Of a stretch of DNA of 64,000 nt, positions 54,047 through 62,709 are shown in pieces. The DNA comes from Lampropedia puyangensis. GTDB taxonomy: Bacteria > Pseudomonadota > Gammaproteobacteria > Burkholderiales > Burkholderiaceae_C. The notes below the pieces were generated by a model that did not search any database, had not been told where the DNA came from, and saw only the letters and a list, made by a program, of their open reading frames with translations. Each line of letters begins with the position of its first letter. The first letter of the stretch is position 1. The position numbers and the translations under genes are program-made. The stretch covers positions 527,118 through 591,117 of the forward strand of contig NZ_STFG01000001.1 of assembly GCF_004833285.1 (NCBI RefSeq). The letters are read 5' to 3'.

Positions 54047-55480
54047 TTACGCTACTTGCGTGGCTTTTTCGATCAGCGTTTTAACCTGCTGCACGTCGGC
54101 AGGCAACACCTGAACCCGCTTGGGTAAGGCTTCAATGCCATCGAACTGCGCTGGGCGTTGAGGCTCTCGGCCCAAGGCTTCAACAATCGTGGCGCTGAAT
54201 TTGATCGGCAAGGCCGTTTCCAGTACCAGCATGGGTTCGGCATCGGGCTTGTGGATTTCACGGGCCACCTTCACACCATCAGCAGTATGGGTGTCAATTT
54301 CCTGTTGGTGTTGTTCCCAAACAGCGCGGATGGTTGCTAACCGATCAGGATGGGTGCTTTTACCACTGACAAAACCAAAACGCTCTTCTTGAGCGATGAA
54401 GCGCGGATCAGCGCTTAAATCGAAATAGCCTTGTTCAGCGAGAGTGGTGGCAAACAGTGTTTTCAATTCTGCGCTGTCGCGGCCTAGCAGGTCGAACACG
54501 AAGCGTTCGAAATTGCTGGCTTTGGAGATATCCATGGAAGGGCTGGAGGTCTCCAAGGTGTTGGCGCTGCTGCGTGGCCGATATACGCCTGTTTTGAAGA
54601 ACTCGTCCAACACATCATTTTCATTGGTTGCAACCACCAGCTGTTTAATGGGGAGGCCCATTTGGCGCGCCACATGCCCTGCACAGATGTTGCCGAAATT
54701 GCCGCTTGGTACTGTGAACGACACCTGTTCACTGTCAGTTGTTGTGGCCTGGAAATAACCGGCAAAGTAATACACCACTTGGGCCAGTAAGCGTGCCCAG
54801 TTGATGGAGTTGACTGTACCAATTTTGTACTGCTGTTTGAACGTCAGGTCATTACTGACTGCTTTGACAATGTCTTGGCAGTCATCGAACACACCCTCAA
54901 TGGCGATGTTGTAGATGTTGGCATCTTGCAAGCTGAACATTTGCGCTTGTTGAAAAGGGCTCATGCGGCCGTGCGGACTGAGCATGAAGACGCGCACGCC
55001 CTGTTTGCCGCACATGGCGTATTCGGCTGCGCTGCCTGTGTCGCCCGAGGTTGCGCCCAGAATGTTCAGTTCAGCACCGCGGCGGGTGAGTTCGTACTCA
55101 AAGAGATTGCCGAGCAATTGCATGGCCATGTCTTTGAAGGCCAATGTGGGGCCGTTGGAGAGGCCTTCGAGCCACAAGCCTTTTTCCAACTCACGCACAG
55201 GTGTGATGGCATCGGTTCCAAAAACGGCCTTGGTGTAGGTATTGTGGGTCAGTGCGCGTAAGTCGCTGGCAGGGATGTCATCAATGTAGAGTGACAAGAT
55301 GGCAAAAGCCAATTCTGCGTAGCCTTGCTGTTGGTAAATGGTGCGCAGTTGTGGCAAAGACGCTGTGATGTTGGGGTAGTGCTCGGGCAGGTATAGACCG
55401 CCATCAGGGGCCAAACCTTCGAGCAGGATGTCGCAGAAACGTTTACGGGCTGGGTCACCACGGGTGGATAGATAAAGCAT
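54047..55480 (-). CDS. thrC: Threonine synthase
   Basis: Turns O-phosphohomoserine into threonine with PLP. It has 477 residues from ATG 55480 (MLYLSTRGDPARKRF), matching the longer, E. coli-type enzyme. The PLP lysine is in TLAFKDMAMQLLG (about residue 110), and GATSGDTGSAAEYA holds the phosphate. The frame open to 55666 adds residues unlike the family. In related genomes thrC directly follows hom; here a large M48 protease gene lies between them. Confidence 0.96.
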   Translation of the reverse strand: MLYLSTRGDPARKRFCDILLEGLAPDGGLYLPEHYPNITASLPQLRTIYQQQGYAELAFAILSLYIDDIPASDLRALTHNTYTKAVFGTDAITPVRELEKGLWLEGLSNGPTLAFKDMAMQLLGNLFEYELTRRGAELNILGATSGDTGSAAEYAMCGKQGVRVFMLSPHGRMSPFQQAQMFSLQDANIYNIAIEGVFDDCQDIVKAVSNDLTFKQQYKIGTVNSINWARLLAQVVYYFAGYFQATTTDSEQVSFTVPSGNFGNICAGHVARQMGLPIKQLVVATNENDVLDEFFKTGVYRPRSSANTLETSSPSMDISKASNFERFVFDLLGRDSAELKTLFATTLAEQGYFDLSADPRFIAQEERFGFVSGKSTHPDRLATIRAVWEQHQQEIDTHTADGVKVAREIHKPDAEPMLVLETALPIKFSATIVEALGREPQRPAQFDGIEALPKRVQVLPADVQQVKTLIEKATQVA

Positions 55481-55529
55481 GGTTCTATACAGAGGGGGAT
55501 AAGAGAAAGAGGTATGCAGCAGTGTGGGC

Positions 55530-57569
55530 CTAATGCCCACTGCGGCGTAGAACGTCACGGGCGACGCCACCATACCAGTAAGTATGGAGCAAGTCGGAGA
55601 CTTCTTGCGCGTCATGGTCGGCAATGCCTTGTACCGAAATGACCACTTGGTGGTGAGCACGGTCATAACGCGTTCTTAAACCATTGCGCCATTGTGGCTC
55701 ATGGGCATGTTCAGCCAATACGAGTTGTATGCACATAGTGCTATACCAATCTTGCAGACTAAAGCCACTTTCGATGTTGATTTCAGCAATCTCGTGCCAG
55801 GCGATCAGCTCTTCTTGCCCGGGCCAACCTACGGAAATGCCTGTGCGGGTGAGGTGCATCACAGGACGTTGCGCGCGCAGTATCAGTACACCAATTGCCG
55901 CTACGCATGCCAACAGCGCAAGAACATACAAACCTTGCTCCCATATTGGATTGCGCTGCGATTGCGACAGGATAAACAGCATGCCGATGGCCAGAACCCC
56001 GGTGGCAGCGACTGGGAGCAGTATTTTTTCTTCAAGGTCGGTGGCCTGTGTGCCTTCTTGAGCCCACTCGCGTAACTCGGCAACCCGTTCAGGCAAGAGG
56101 GTTGCGTTGTCTTTTGCGGCATCGCTAAATTGCAGTTGGAGTTTATCAACGACAGTGAGGGGTGTTGTGCTGCTGGGCTCGCTGATGGGTTGGGTAGGGT
56201 GTGACGCACTGGCGTGGGCTAAGCCAAATGCTTGTAATAGGCGGGAGGAGTGGCGCTGTTGGTAGCGTTCAACAATCGCTTGGCTCCAGCGTACTCCTGC
56301 TGCTTTAAATCGTTGGTAGCTGGTAGGGTGGCTGTCAAATTTTCCGGCTTGCCTTTCTTGCAAGTGCGACCGCGGATCAGCGAAAGCGTGTAAACGTACT
56401 TGCTTATCAAACTCTGCAAGGATGCTTTGTGAAGTTTGGTGCGGGCTTTGTTGCCATGCGTCGTCTAATACGTTTGACAAGACCGGGCTGAGCTCCGTTA
56501 GGCGCAGGGAGGTGGTTGCAAAGGTGCTGGCGCCTACAAGTGCGACTTCAACTTGGTCTGCTCGCAACTCTTGTTGGCGCTTGTGGGAATAGAAGGCGAT
56601 ATCAAAGCTGTGCAGAAAATACCCGGCAATCGCATGGCTGGGTTTGTTAAGCCAGTGCAGATAGCCCAACTCGCGTTGCCCATCCCGGACGCTGCTAAGC
56701 CGTGCGTGGGCCATGGCGTAAGTAGTGCTGAAGGCGCGGCCCTGCGCCGTATCGTTGGCGGCGAAATGCGCCAATTCATGTGCAAGTAGCCCGGCAAACT
56801 CTTTGCCACTGAGGTATTGCATCAAAGGCAAGCACAGGTAGAGTGTGCGCTTGCCTTCGGCAATGCACGTCTCGTCAGGCAGCAGGAGCGCCGAGTCGGT
56901 GACGAAGAAGTGTGGCATAACGCCGGCCACAATGTACTCTGGTGGCGGGGTGTGGGTTTTGTTTGCGACTTGTTGCACAAAACCCCATAGTTTGGGGGCT
57001 TGGCTGGGGTCTATCAGTTCACCATCTTGGCGATCTGGAGTGCTGTTGACAGTTTGGGCGAAAGTGTGCCGCCAGCGCAGTAGTTGAAGTGCCGCAACAC
57101 CGATGATAATCAGTAAGCCTAGCAGCAGGCCCAGCGCCGTTTTGTAATGCCATGCAGAGTTTGCTGCGCGATGCAGTGCGCGAATGGTTTCTGCGCTGAG
57201 TTGGGAGATTGCACTTCCAAAGAAGCAAAACCACAAGAGCAACAGTACCCACGGCAAACAGGCTTGCCCTTTGGAGAATAGGCGCATCAATTGCTCAGCA
57301 GATTGTTGCGCGCGTATTCCTAGCATGTGGGTGCAGGCGAGGGCAGTCATACCGCCAATTAGACCAATACAAGCGAGGATAAAGGCAAGGCTTGTAAGTC
57401 GATATGGCAACGCCATCGTCCAATGCTGATTGATACCAAGGCTACTGTTAGACCACGACAACCAAGCACCAGACCACAGCATGAGCACTGCAGGCGCAAG
57501 CAATATGGCCCCTGCTAGCCAGCGTTGCTGCGCAGGGGTGAGGGATGGTGGCAGTAGAGGCAGTGGCAT
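55530..57569 (-). CDS. Large M48-family membrane metalloprotease
   Basis: A 679-residue protein. Four membrane segments lie at about residues 16-36, 56-80, 105-125 and 145-165. The protease domain carries HELAHFAAND (about residues 264-273) as the zinc site; the third ligand is probably the Glu in KRQQELRADQVEVAL. Two further membrane segments (about 520-565) precede a C-terminal domain of about 110 residues with WPGQEELIAWHEIAEINI. The overall shape resembles HtpX/Ste24-like enzymes. The gene splits hom from thrC; it lies 49 bases before thrC and may be cotranscribed. Confidence 0.88.
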   Translation of the reverse strand: MPLPLLPPSLTPAQQRWLAGAILLAPAVLMLWSGAWLSWSNSSLGINQHWTMALPYRLTSLAFILACIGLIGGMTALACTHMLGIRAQQSAEQLMRLFSKGQACLPWVLLLLWFCFFGSAISQLSAETIRALHRAANSAWHYKTALGLLLGLLIIIGVAALQLLRWRHTFAQTVNSTPDRQDGELIDPSQAPKLWGFVQQVANKTHTPPPEYIVAGVMPHFFVTDSALLLPDETCIAEGKRTLYLCLPLMQYLSGKEFAGLLAHELAHFAANDTAQGRAFSTTYAMAHARLSSVRDGQRELGYLHWLNKPSHAIAGYFLHSFDIAFYSHKRQQELRADQVEVALVGASTFATTSLRLTELSPVLSNVLDDAWQQSPHQTSQSILAEFDKQVRLHAFADPRSHLQERQAGKFDSHPTSYQRFKAAGVRWSQAIVERYQQRHSSRLLQAFGLAHASASHPTQPISEPSSTTPLTVVDKLQLQFSDAAKDNATLLPERVAELREWAQEGTQATDLEEKILLPVAATGVLAIGMLFILSQSQRNPIWEQGLYVLALLACVAAIGVLILRAQRPVMHLTRTGISVGWPGQEELIAWHEIAEINIESGFSLQDWYSTMCIQLVLAEHAHEPQWRNGLRTRYDRAHHQVVISVQGIADHDAQEVSDLLHTYWYGGVARDVLRRSGH

Positions 57570-57696
57570 ACAGCATCAGGCAATCGCATGGTCCGATTTG
57601 CGGATTGGCGTTTACCTTAAGGCAGTGCCAATGCCATTTAGCCGGTTAGCGATCGAGTTGGGCAGTTGCTTGCAGGAGGACTGCCCATACGCCTTC

Positions 57697-59031
57697 TTAG
57701 TTCAGCTCTTCTTTACGTAAACGCACGACAGAGCCGAGCACGGTGGGCAGGGACTGAATGCTGGCCAAGGCATCGTTCATGGTGCCTTCACGGGTGCGGT
57801 GAGTGAGAATGATCAGGTCTGTTTGGTCAGCGCCTTCGCCAAGCACATCGTCCGATTCGCGTTGCAAGAGTGCATCAATACTGACGCCATGCTCTGACAA
57901 GATGGTGGTGATTTTTGCCAGAACACCAGGCTCGTCGGAAACGCGCGCGCGCAGGTAATAGCTGGTGACCACTTCTTCAATTGGCAGCACGGGCAAACTG
58001 CTCTGCGCCGCATTGAGGCTGGCTGATTGGAAGCCCAGTACCGGGGTGTAGTGTGCTGGATCGGCGCCTTGCAGGCGAGCGATGTCAACCAGATCGGCAA
58101 TCACAGCGCTGGCTGTCGGCTCAGAGCCTGCTCCTGCGCCGTAGTACAGCGTGGTGCCTAATGCATCACCATGTACCACAACCGCATTCATCGCGCCTTC
58201 CACGCTTGCAATCAAGCGCCGTGCCGGAACCAGTGAAGGGTGCACGCGCAACTCAACCCCTTTGTCTGTACGCTTGGCGATGCCCAGCAGTTTGATGCGG
58301 TAGCCTAACTGTTCTGCGTATTGAATATCTACGCGTTCGAGTTTGGTGATTCCTTCAATATGTGCTTTGTCAAACTGAACTGGAATACCAAACGCAATGG
58401 CACTCATCAATGCAGTTTTGTGTGCAGCATCAATGCCTTCAATGTCGAAGGTCGGATCGGCTTCTGCATAACCCAGGCGCTGCGCTTCTTTGAGTACGGA
58501 TGCAAAGTCCAGGCCCTTGTCCCGCATTTCCGAGAGGATGAAGTTGGTGGTGCCATTGACGATGCCGGCAACCCAGTCAATACGGTTGGCAACCAAGCCT
58601 TCGCGCAATGCTTTGATGATGGGAATGCCGCCAGCGACCGCCGCCTCGTAAGCAACAATCACGCCCTTGCGGGCAGCTGCTGCGAAAATTTCAGTGCCGT
58701 GCACAGCCAGCAGAGCTTTGTTTGCTGTGACAACGTGCTTGCCTGCTTCGATGGCTGCCAGTACCAAAGTCTTGGCGATGCCATAGCCGCCGATGAGTTC
58801 GATGACCACATCCACGTCATCGCGTGAGACAACTTGTTGTGCATCGCTGACTACTTCAATGTCATCGCCCACAATGCTGCGTGCGCGATTGGTATCGAGA
58901 TCAGCCACCACCGTAATGGCAATCTCGCGGCCTGCACGGCGGCTAATTTCTGCCTGGTTGCGTTTGAGAACGGTAAAGGTGCCAGCACCAACGGTGCCGA
59001 TGCCCAGAAGGCCTACTCTGATACGGGTCAT
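57697..59031 (-). CDS. hom: Homoserine dehydrogenase
   Basis: Reduces aspartate semialdehyde to homoserine for threonine and methionine synthesis. It has 444 residues: an N-terminal nucleotide fold (VGLLGIGTVGAGTF), the catalytic part with GIVNGTTNFILSEM and DPTFDIEGIDAAHK, and a C-terminal ACT domain (RARVSDEPGVLAKITTIL, about residues 355-430) that in this family gives feedback inhibition by threonine. It has no fused aspartokinase. It lies 107 bases after alaA on the same strand. Confidence 0.96.
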   Translation of the reverse strand: MTRIRVGLLGIGTVGAGTFTVLKRNQAEISRRAGREIAITVVADLDTNRARSIVGDDIEVVSDAQQVVSRDDVDVVIELIGGYGIAKTLVLAAIEAGKHVVTANKALLAVHGTEIFAAAARKGVIVAYEAAVAGGIPIIKALREGLVANRIDWVAGIVNGTTNFILSEMRDKGLDFASVLKEAQRLGYAEADPTFDIEGIDAAHKTALMSAIAFGIPVQFDKAHIEGITKLERVDIQYAEQLGYRIKLLGIAKRTDKGVELRVHPSLVPARRLIASVEGAMNAVVVHGDALGTTLYYGAGAGSEPTASAVIADLVDIARLQGADPAHYTPVLGFQSASLNAAQSSLPVLPIEEVVTSYYLRARVSDEPGVLAKITTILSEHGVSIDALLQRESDDVLGEGADQTDLIILTHRTREGTMNDALASIQSLPTVLGSVVRLRKEELN

Positions 59032-59138
59032 GGTCTTGGTTCAATAGAACTGTGGAGGGAAATGGGGGCGCATTGCAGAAGTACTGCCCAGCAAGTGCGA
59101 GCGTGTTTGCCCTGCGGTTTTGCGCCGTTGGGATGTGC

Positions 59139-60410
59139 TTATGCGCTATTGGTTTTCTTTTCTGCCGCACGCAGGATAGGTTTTGAGGGTGCTGTTCGCT
59201 CGCGAACGGTTTTAAGGAAGCGAGCAATGCGCTCAATAGCCTCGCGCAAATCGGGCTCATGCGGCAAGAATACGATGCGGAAGTGGTCTGGCTTGGCCCA
59301 ATTGAAGCCTGTGCCTTGCACCAGCATAACGCGCGTTTCTTTGAGAAGCTCAAGGAAAAACTGGCGGTCATCAGCAATGGGGTACATCTCCAGATCCAGC
59401 TTGGGGAACATATACAACGTCGCTTGTGGCTTGACGCAGGTGATACCAGGGATGGCCGTGATCAACTCATAGGCCAGATCGCGTTGGCGACGCAGACGTC
59501 CACCTTCCCCCGTGAGTTCATTGATGCTTTGGTAGCCGCCCAGTGCTGTTTGAATGGCCCATTGGCCAGGCACGTTGGAGCACAGGCGCATGTTCGAGAG
59601 CATATCCAAGCCTTCAATGTAGTCTTTGGCGCTTTTCTTATCACCAGAGACGATCATCCAGCCAGCACGGTAGCCGCAGGAGCGGTAACTTTTTGAGAGG
59701 GAGTTGAATGTCAACGTCAGCACGTCAGTGGACAAGCTTGCAATCGCCGTATGGGTGTTTCCGTCATACAGTACCTTGTCATATACCTCGTCGGCCAGAA
59801 TGACTAGGCTGTGCTGGCGTGCAATTTCAATCAAGCCCTGTAGGGTTTTCAAGGAATAGATGACCCCAGTCGGATTATTGGGGTTGATGACCACAATCCC
59901 CTTGGTACGTGGTGTGATCTTGCTGCGGATATCGGCTAGATCGGGCTCCCAGTTGTTATCTTCGTCGCACAGGTAGTGCACTGGTGTGCCGCCGGAGAGG
60001 TTCGTCACCGCAGTCCATAGCGGATAGTCGGGGGCAGGCAGCAACAACTCATCACCATCATCGAGCAATGCGTTGGTGGCCATGGCAATCAGATCGCTGG
60101 CGCCGTTGCCGAGGTAAATATCATTAAGCGTCACGCCCACAATGCCTTGGCGCTGTGTTTCGTGCATGACAGCCTTGCGGGCAGCAAAGATCCCTTTGCT
60201 GTCCGAATAGCCTGCCGAAGCAGGCAAATTGCGAATCATGTCCTGCTGAACCTCCTCCGGCGCATCAAACCCAAAGGCAGCCAAATTGCCAATATTGAGC
60301 TTGATGACTTTTTGGCCATCGTCTTCCATGCGACGCGCCTCTTCGACAATCGGCCCGCGAATGTCGTAGAGAACGTGTGCCAACTTGGTGGACTTGTGGA
60401 TCGGTTTCAT
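59139..60410 (-). CDS. alaA: Alanine-type PLP aminotransferase
   Basis: A class I/II aminotransferase of 423 residues, close to E. coli AlaA throughout (KLAHVLYDIRGPIVEEARRM, PAPDYPLWTA, VVINPNNPTGVIYS). AlaA makes alanine from pyruvate and glutamate. The PLP lysine is in NSLSKSYRSCGYR (about residue 240). The segment IGNPAPFGFDAP of AlaA reads IGNLAAFGFDAP here, with Leu for Pro, a mild change. It heads the alaA-hom series that is usual in Burkholderiales. Confidence 0.93.
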   Translation of the reverse strand: MKPIHKSTKLAHVLYDIRGPIVEEARRMEDDGQKVIKLNIGNLAAFGFDAPEEVQQDMIRNLPASAGYSDSKGIFAARKAVMHETQRQGIVGVTLNDIYLGNGASDLIAMATNALLDDGDELLLPAPDYPLWTAVTNLSGGTPVHYLCDEDNNWEPDLADIRSKITPRTKGIVVINPNNPTGVIYSLKTLQGLIEIARQHSLVILADEVYDKVLYDGNTHTAIASLSTDVLTLTFNSLSKSYRSCGYRAGWMIVSGDKKSAKDYIEGLDMLSNMRLCSNVPGQWAIQTALGGYQSINELTGEGGRLRRQRDLAYELITAIPGITCVKPQATLYMFPKLDLEMYPIADDRQFFLELLKETRVMLVQGTGFNWAKPDHFRIVFLPHEPDLREAIERIARFLKTVRERTAPSKPILRAAEKKTNSA

Positions 60411-60450
60411 GAAGATACCTGTAGCCTAGATGTGGAGGTGAGAGGAAACC

Positions 60451-60456
60451 TATAAT
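60451..60456 (+). promoter_or_regulatory. Candidate -10 box for the Mth938-like gene
   Basis: A perfect TATAAT 58 bases before the start codon at 60514. No good -35 box lies 16-18 bases upstream, so this is tentative. Confidence 0.3.
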
Positions 60457-60513
60457 TTGACCACAGTTGATCGGGGTTGATTCCTGATAATTGCACAGAT
60501 AAACACTTGCACC

Positions 60514-60894
60514 ATGAAATTCCACGCAGAACACCCAGAATCGAGCTCCATCATCGCCCACGGAAGTGGATGGATTCAGTTGCCTCAGGCACGGTTTGAA
60601 AGCTCAATGGTGCTCAGCAGTGAGGGGTTGTTACAGCCTTGGGAGTGCTCCTCGTTTGATGATTTGACGGCTGAGCATTTTGCTCAAGTGGCTCAATGGT
60701 CCAAGGAGCAGGGGATCCAAGTCGTTTTGTTTGGCAGCGGCTTGCGCAACCGTTTCCCGCCAGTGCAGTGGTTGCGTCCGTTTGTGCAGGCTCAATTGGG
60801 CTTGGAAACGATGGACACTGCAGCAGCTTGTCGAACCTACAACGTGTTGGCAGGAGAGGGTCGCAAGGTTTTGGCGGCATTGATTCTGGAGTAA
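60514..60894 (+). CDS. Mth938-like (DUF498) domain protein
   Basis: A small soluble protein of 126 residues. The Mth938-like fold is suggested by GSGWIQLPQARFESSMVLSSEG, VVLFGSGLRNRFPPVQWL and GLETMDTAAACRTYNVLAGEGRKV, the order seen in this family. Eukaryotic relatives assist respiratory complex assembly; the bacterial role is not established. It is divergent from alaA and upstream of bcp, a location common in related genomes. Confidence 0.88.
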   Translation: MKFHAEHPESSSIIAHGSGWIQLPQARFESSMVLSSEGLLQPWECSSFDDLTAEHFAQVAQWSKEQGIQVVLFGSGLRNRFPPVQWLRPFVQAQLGLETMDTAAACRTYNVLAGEGRKVLAALILE

Positions 60895-61425
60895 ACCCGC
60901 CGCTATTACGTTGCCGAAACGTCAAAGAGTGTCTTGGGGTGAGCGCGACCGGATAGCTCTACATAACGGGATCTTGCTTGGCGTTTCAATGCTGGCTTCG
61001 TTTTGCGGACACTCATTGGTGTTTTTGAGTGAGCGCAGAACTTTAAAGGAACAGTTGGTAGTTTGGCCCTGTCCTTTACTTGCAAACGCGAACGGATTAC
61101 AATTGCAGGTTGCGCCGGGCCTGCAACTTGCATCGCCGTTGAGCTTATATGAATCGGTGTGTTAATCCCTATTTCGTGGTCCGCTACTGAATGTGGGATT
61201 GATAGATTCACACTAAGAGCAATGGGGTTTGTAGTGTGCGGCAACTTGCTGCAGCGAGCAGTGATGATGTTCACTCGAACACTTTTTCTACGGTCAAGAA
61301 AGCGGCTGGTTATACATCAGCGGGCTATTTTGTACGGTGATTAAGGGTTGTCAAGAATTTTTTCACGGTTTGCGCTAGGTTCGACATTTTTTCAACGACA
61401 CATTAGATTGAGAGACCCTATTAAT
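60895..61425. other. Long non-coding stretch upstream of bcp
   Basis: About 530 bases. Open frames of 60-120 codons exist but start at TTG or lie on the minus strand, and show no recognisable family. A promoter-like pair and hairpin near 61075-61132 are listed separately. TTGTCA at 61348-61353 could be a -35 box nearer to bcp, though no good -10 box follows. Confidence 0.5.
61075..61132 (+). promoter_or_regulatory. Promoter-like pair followed by a hairpin
   Basis: TTTACT (61075-61080) and TACAAT (61097-61102) are 16 bases apart and match a sigma-70 promoter moderately. Just after the expected start is an inverted repeat of ten pairs with one G-U: TGCAGGTTGC (61104-61113) with GCAACTTGCA (61123-61132) and a GC-rich loop. 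It could begin a small RNA or a 300-base leader of bcp. Confidence 0.35.
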
Positions 61426-61914
61426 ATGGCGATCGTTGTCAATAAACCACTTCCCGAGTTTGAAGCCAGCGCAACTGGAGGCGTAACGGTAACGAATACC
61501 TCCCATAACGGACAAATTCTGATTCTCTATTTTTACCCTAAAGACAATACGCCCGGCTGTACAACAGAGGCGATGCAGTTCAGGGATAAATACGATAAGT
61601 TTGTCAAGTTAGGGGCCGAAGTTTTTGGCGTCTCACGTGACAACATGAAGTCACATGACGGTTTCAAAGAGAAGTTGGAATTGCCTTTTGAGTTGATTGC
61701 GGACACAGAGGAAAAAATGTGTCACATGTTTGGTGTTGTGAAAAACAAGATCATGTATGGCAAGAAGGTCAAAGGCATTGAACGTAGCACTTTTTTGATC
61801 AACGCTGACGGCGTATTGGTTCAGGAGTGGCGTGGACTGAAAGTACTTGGGCACGTTGATGATGTGCTCAAGGCTGTCAAGGCGCTCAAGGGCGCGGAAA
61901 AACAAGTGGCTTAA
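61426..61914 (+). CDS. bcp: Bcp-type thioredoxin-dependent peroxiredoxin
   Basis: Reduces hydroperoxides in the cytoplasm. It has 162 residues from ATG 61426 (MAIVVNKPLPEF). The peroxidatic Cys is in NTPGCTTEAMQFRD (about residue 46). The resolving Cys five residues on, present in E. coli Bcp, is Met here. Another Cys, in EEKMCHMFGV (about residue 96), could resolve instead, or the enzyme could be 1-Cys. The frame open to 61348 does not resemble the family. A terminator follows 51 bases after the stop. Confidence 0.93.
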   Translation: MAIVVNKPLPEFEASATGGVTVTNTSHNGQILILYFYPKDNTPGCTTEAMQFRDKYDKFVKLGAEVFGVSRDNMKSHDGFKEKLELPFELIADTEEKMCHMFGVVKNKIMYGKKVKGIERSTFLINADGVLVQEWRGLKVLGHVDDVLKAVKALKGAEKQVA

Positions 61915-61965
61915 TTTTTTACCGCTTGTAGATGGTAAGTCTTTTTATTTTGAAGAATCCTGAGG

Positions 61966-61999
61966 AAAAGTCCGCGTGATGTGCGGACTTTTTCTTTTT
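61966..61999 (+). terminator. Rho-independent terminator after bcp
   Basis: AAAAGTCCGC (61966-61975) and GCGGACTTTT (61983-61992) form a perfect 10-bp stem with a 7-base loop, then TCTTTTTG. Confidence 0.93.
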
Positions 62000-62059
62000 G
62001 CGCGCTTGTGCGGAGCTTGGTGTGGGCACTTTTCTGATGCCTGCATGAAGTCTGGCGCG

Positions 62060-62067
62060 TATAGAAT
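62060..62067 (+). promoter_or_regulatory. Candidate -10 region for ppa
   Basis: TATAGAAT 39 bases before the ppa start codon. The upstream -35 region is poor, but the position is right for a short leader. Confidence 0.4.
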
Positions 62068-62105
62068 GCCGCATTCTTTCAACCCATCTCTATTGAGTGA
62101 ACATC

Positions 62106-62633
62106 ATGTCTTTGAACAACGTTCCCGCAGGTAGCAAAGCGCCAGAAGTCTTTAACGTCATTATCGAAATCCCGCAAAACGCTGATCCGATCAAGTACGA
62201 AGTAGATAAAGAGACTGGCGCGATCTTTGTGGATCGTTTCATCAATACCGCGATGTTCTACCCTGCCAACTACGGGTATGTGCCACAAACCTTGTCTGGC
62301 GACGGTGACCCTGTTGATGTTTTGGTGCTAACGCCTTACCCACTGCAGCCCGGTGTAGTGGTGCCTTGCCGTGCGTTGGGTATTTTGCGCATGGAAGATG
62401 AGTCTGGTGTGGACGGTAAAGTTTTGGCTGTGCCTACAGAAAAGATTTTGCCTGCCTATGCGCATTTGAAGAGCATTGCCGATGTAAATGAAGGTACGCT
62501 CAATGCGATTAGCCACTTTTTCGAGCACTACAAAGATCTTGAAAAAGGCAAATGGGTCAAAGTGCTGGGGTGGAGTGGTGTGGAAGATGCACACAAAGAA
62601 ATCACAGATGGCATTGCCAACGTGAAAAAATAA
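62106..62633 (+). CDS. ppa: Inorganic pyrophosphatase (family I)
   Basis: Hydrolyses pyrophosphate to drive biosynthesis, with Mg2+. It has 175 residues, the normal size of the hexameric bacterial enzyme. The active-site signature DGDPVDVLV is at about residues 65-73, preceded by [12 protein letters not shown] and followed by the catalytic KXXXK-type end ([12 protein letters not shown]). ATG 62106 (MSLNNVPAG) is the usual start; GTG 62097 adds three residues. Confidence 0.96.
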   Translation: MSLNNVPAGSKAPEVFNVIIEIPQNADPIKYEVDKETGAIFVDRFINTAMFYPANYGYVPQTLSGDGDPVDVLVLTPYPLQPGVVVPCRALGILRMEDESGVDGKVLAVPTEKILPAYAHLKSIADVNEGTLNAISHFFEHYKDLEKGKWVKVLGWSGVEDAHKEITDGIANVKK

Positions 62634-62674
62634 AAATGGACACGACGCCTGTCAGCGTTGAATATGCTTTGAAA

Positions 62675-62709
62675 GCCATGGGCAATGAGAATGTGCCGTG
62701 GCTTTTTTT
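62675..62709 (+). terminator. Rho-independent terminator after ppa
   Basis: GCCATGGGCA (62675-62684) pairs with TGCCGTGGC (62694-62702) with one bulged G and one G-U, followed by seven T. Confidence 0.85.

Noticed and set aside
60911..61165. 84-codon open frame starting with TTG before bcp
   Set aside because: No ribosome site, no family resemblance, and it runs over the promoter-like pair and the hairpin.
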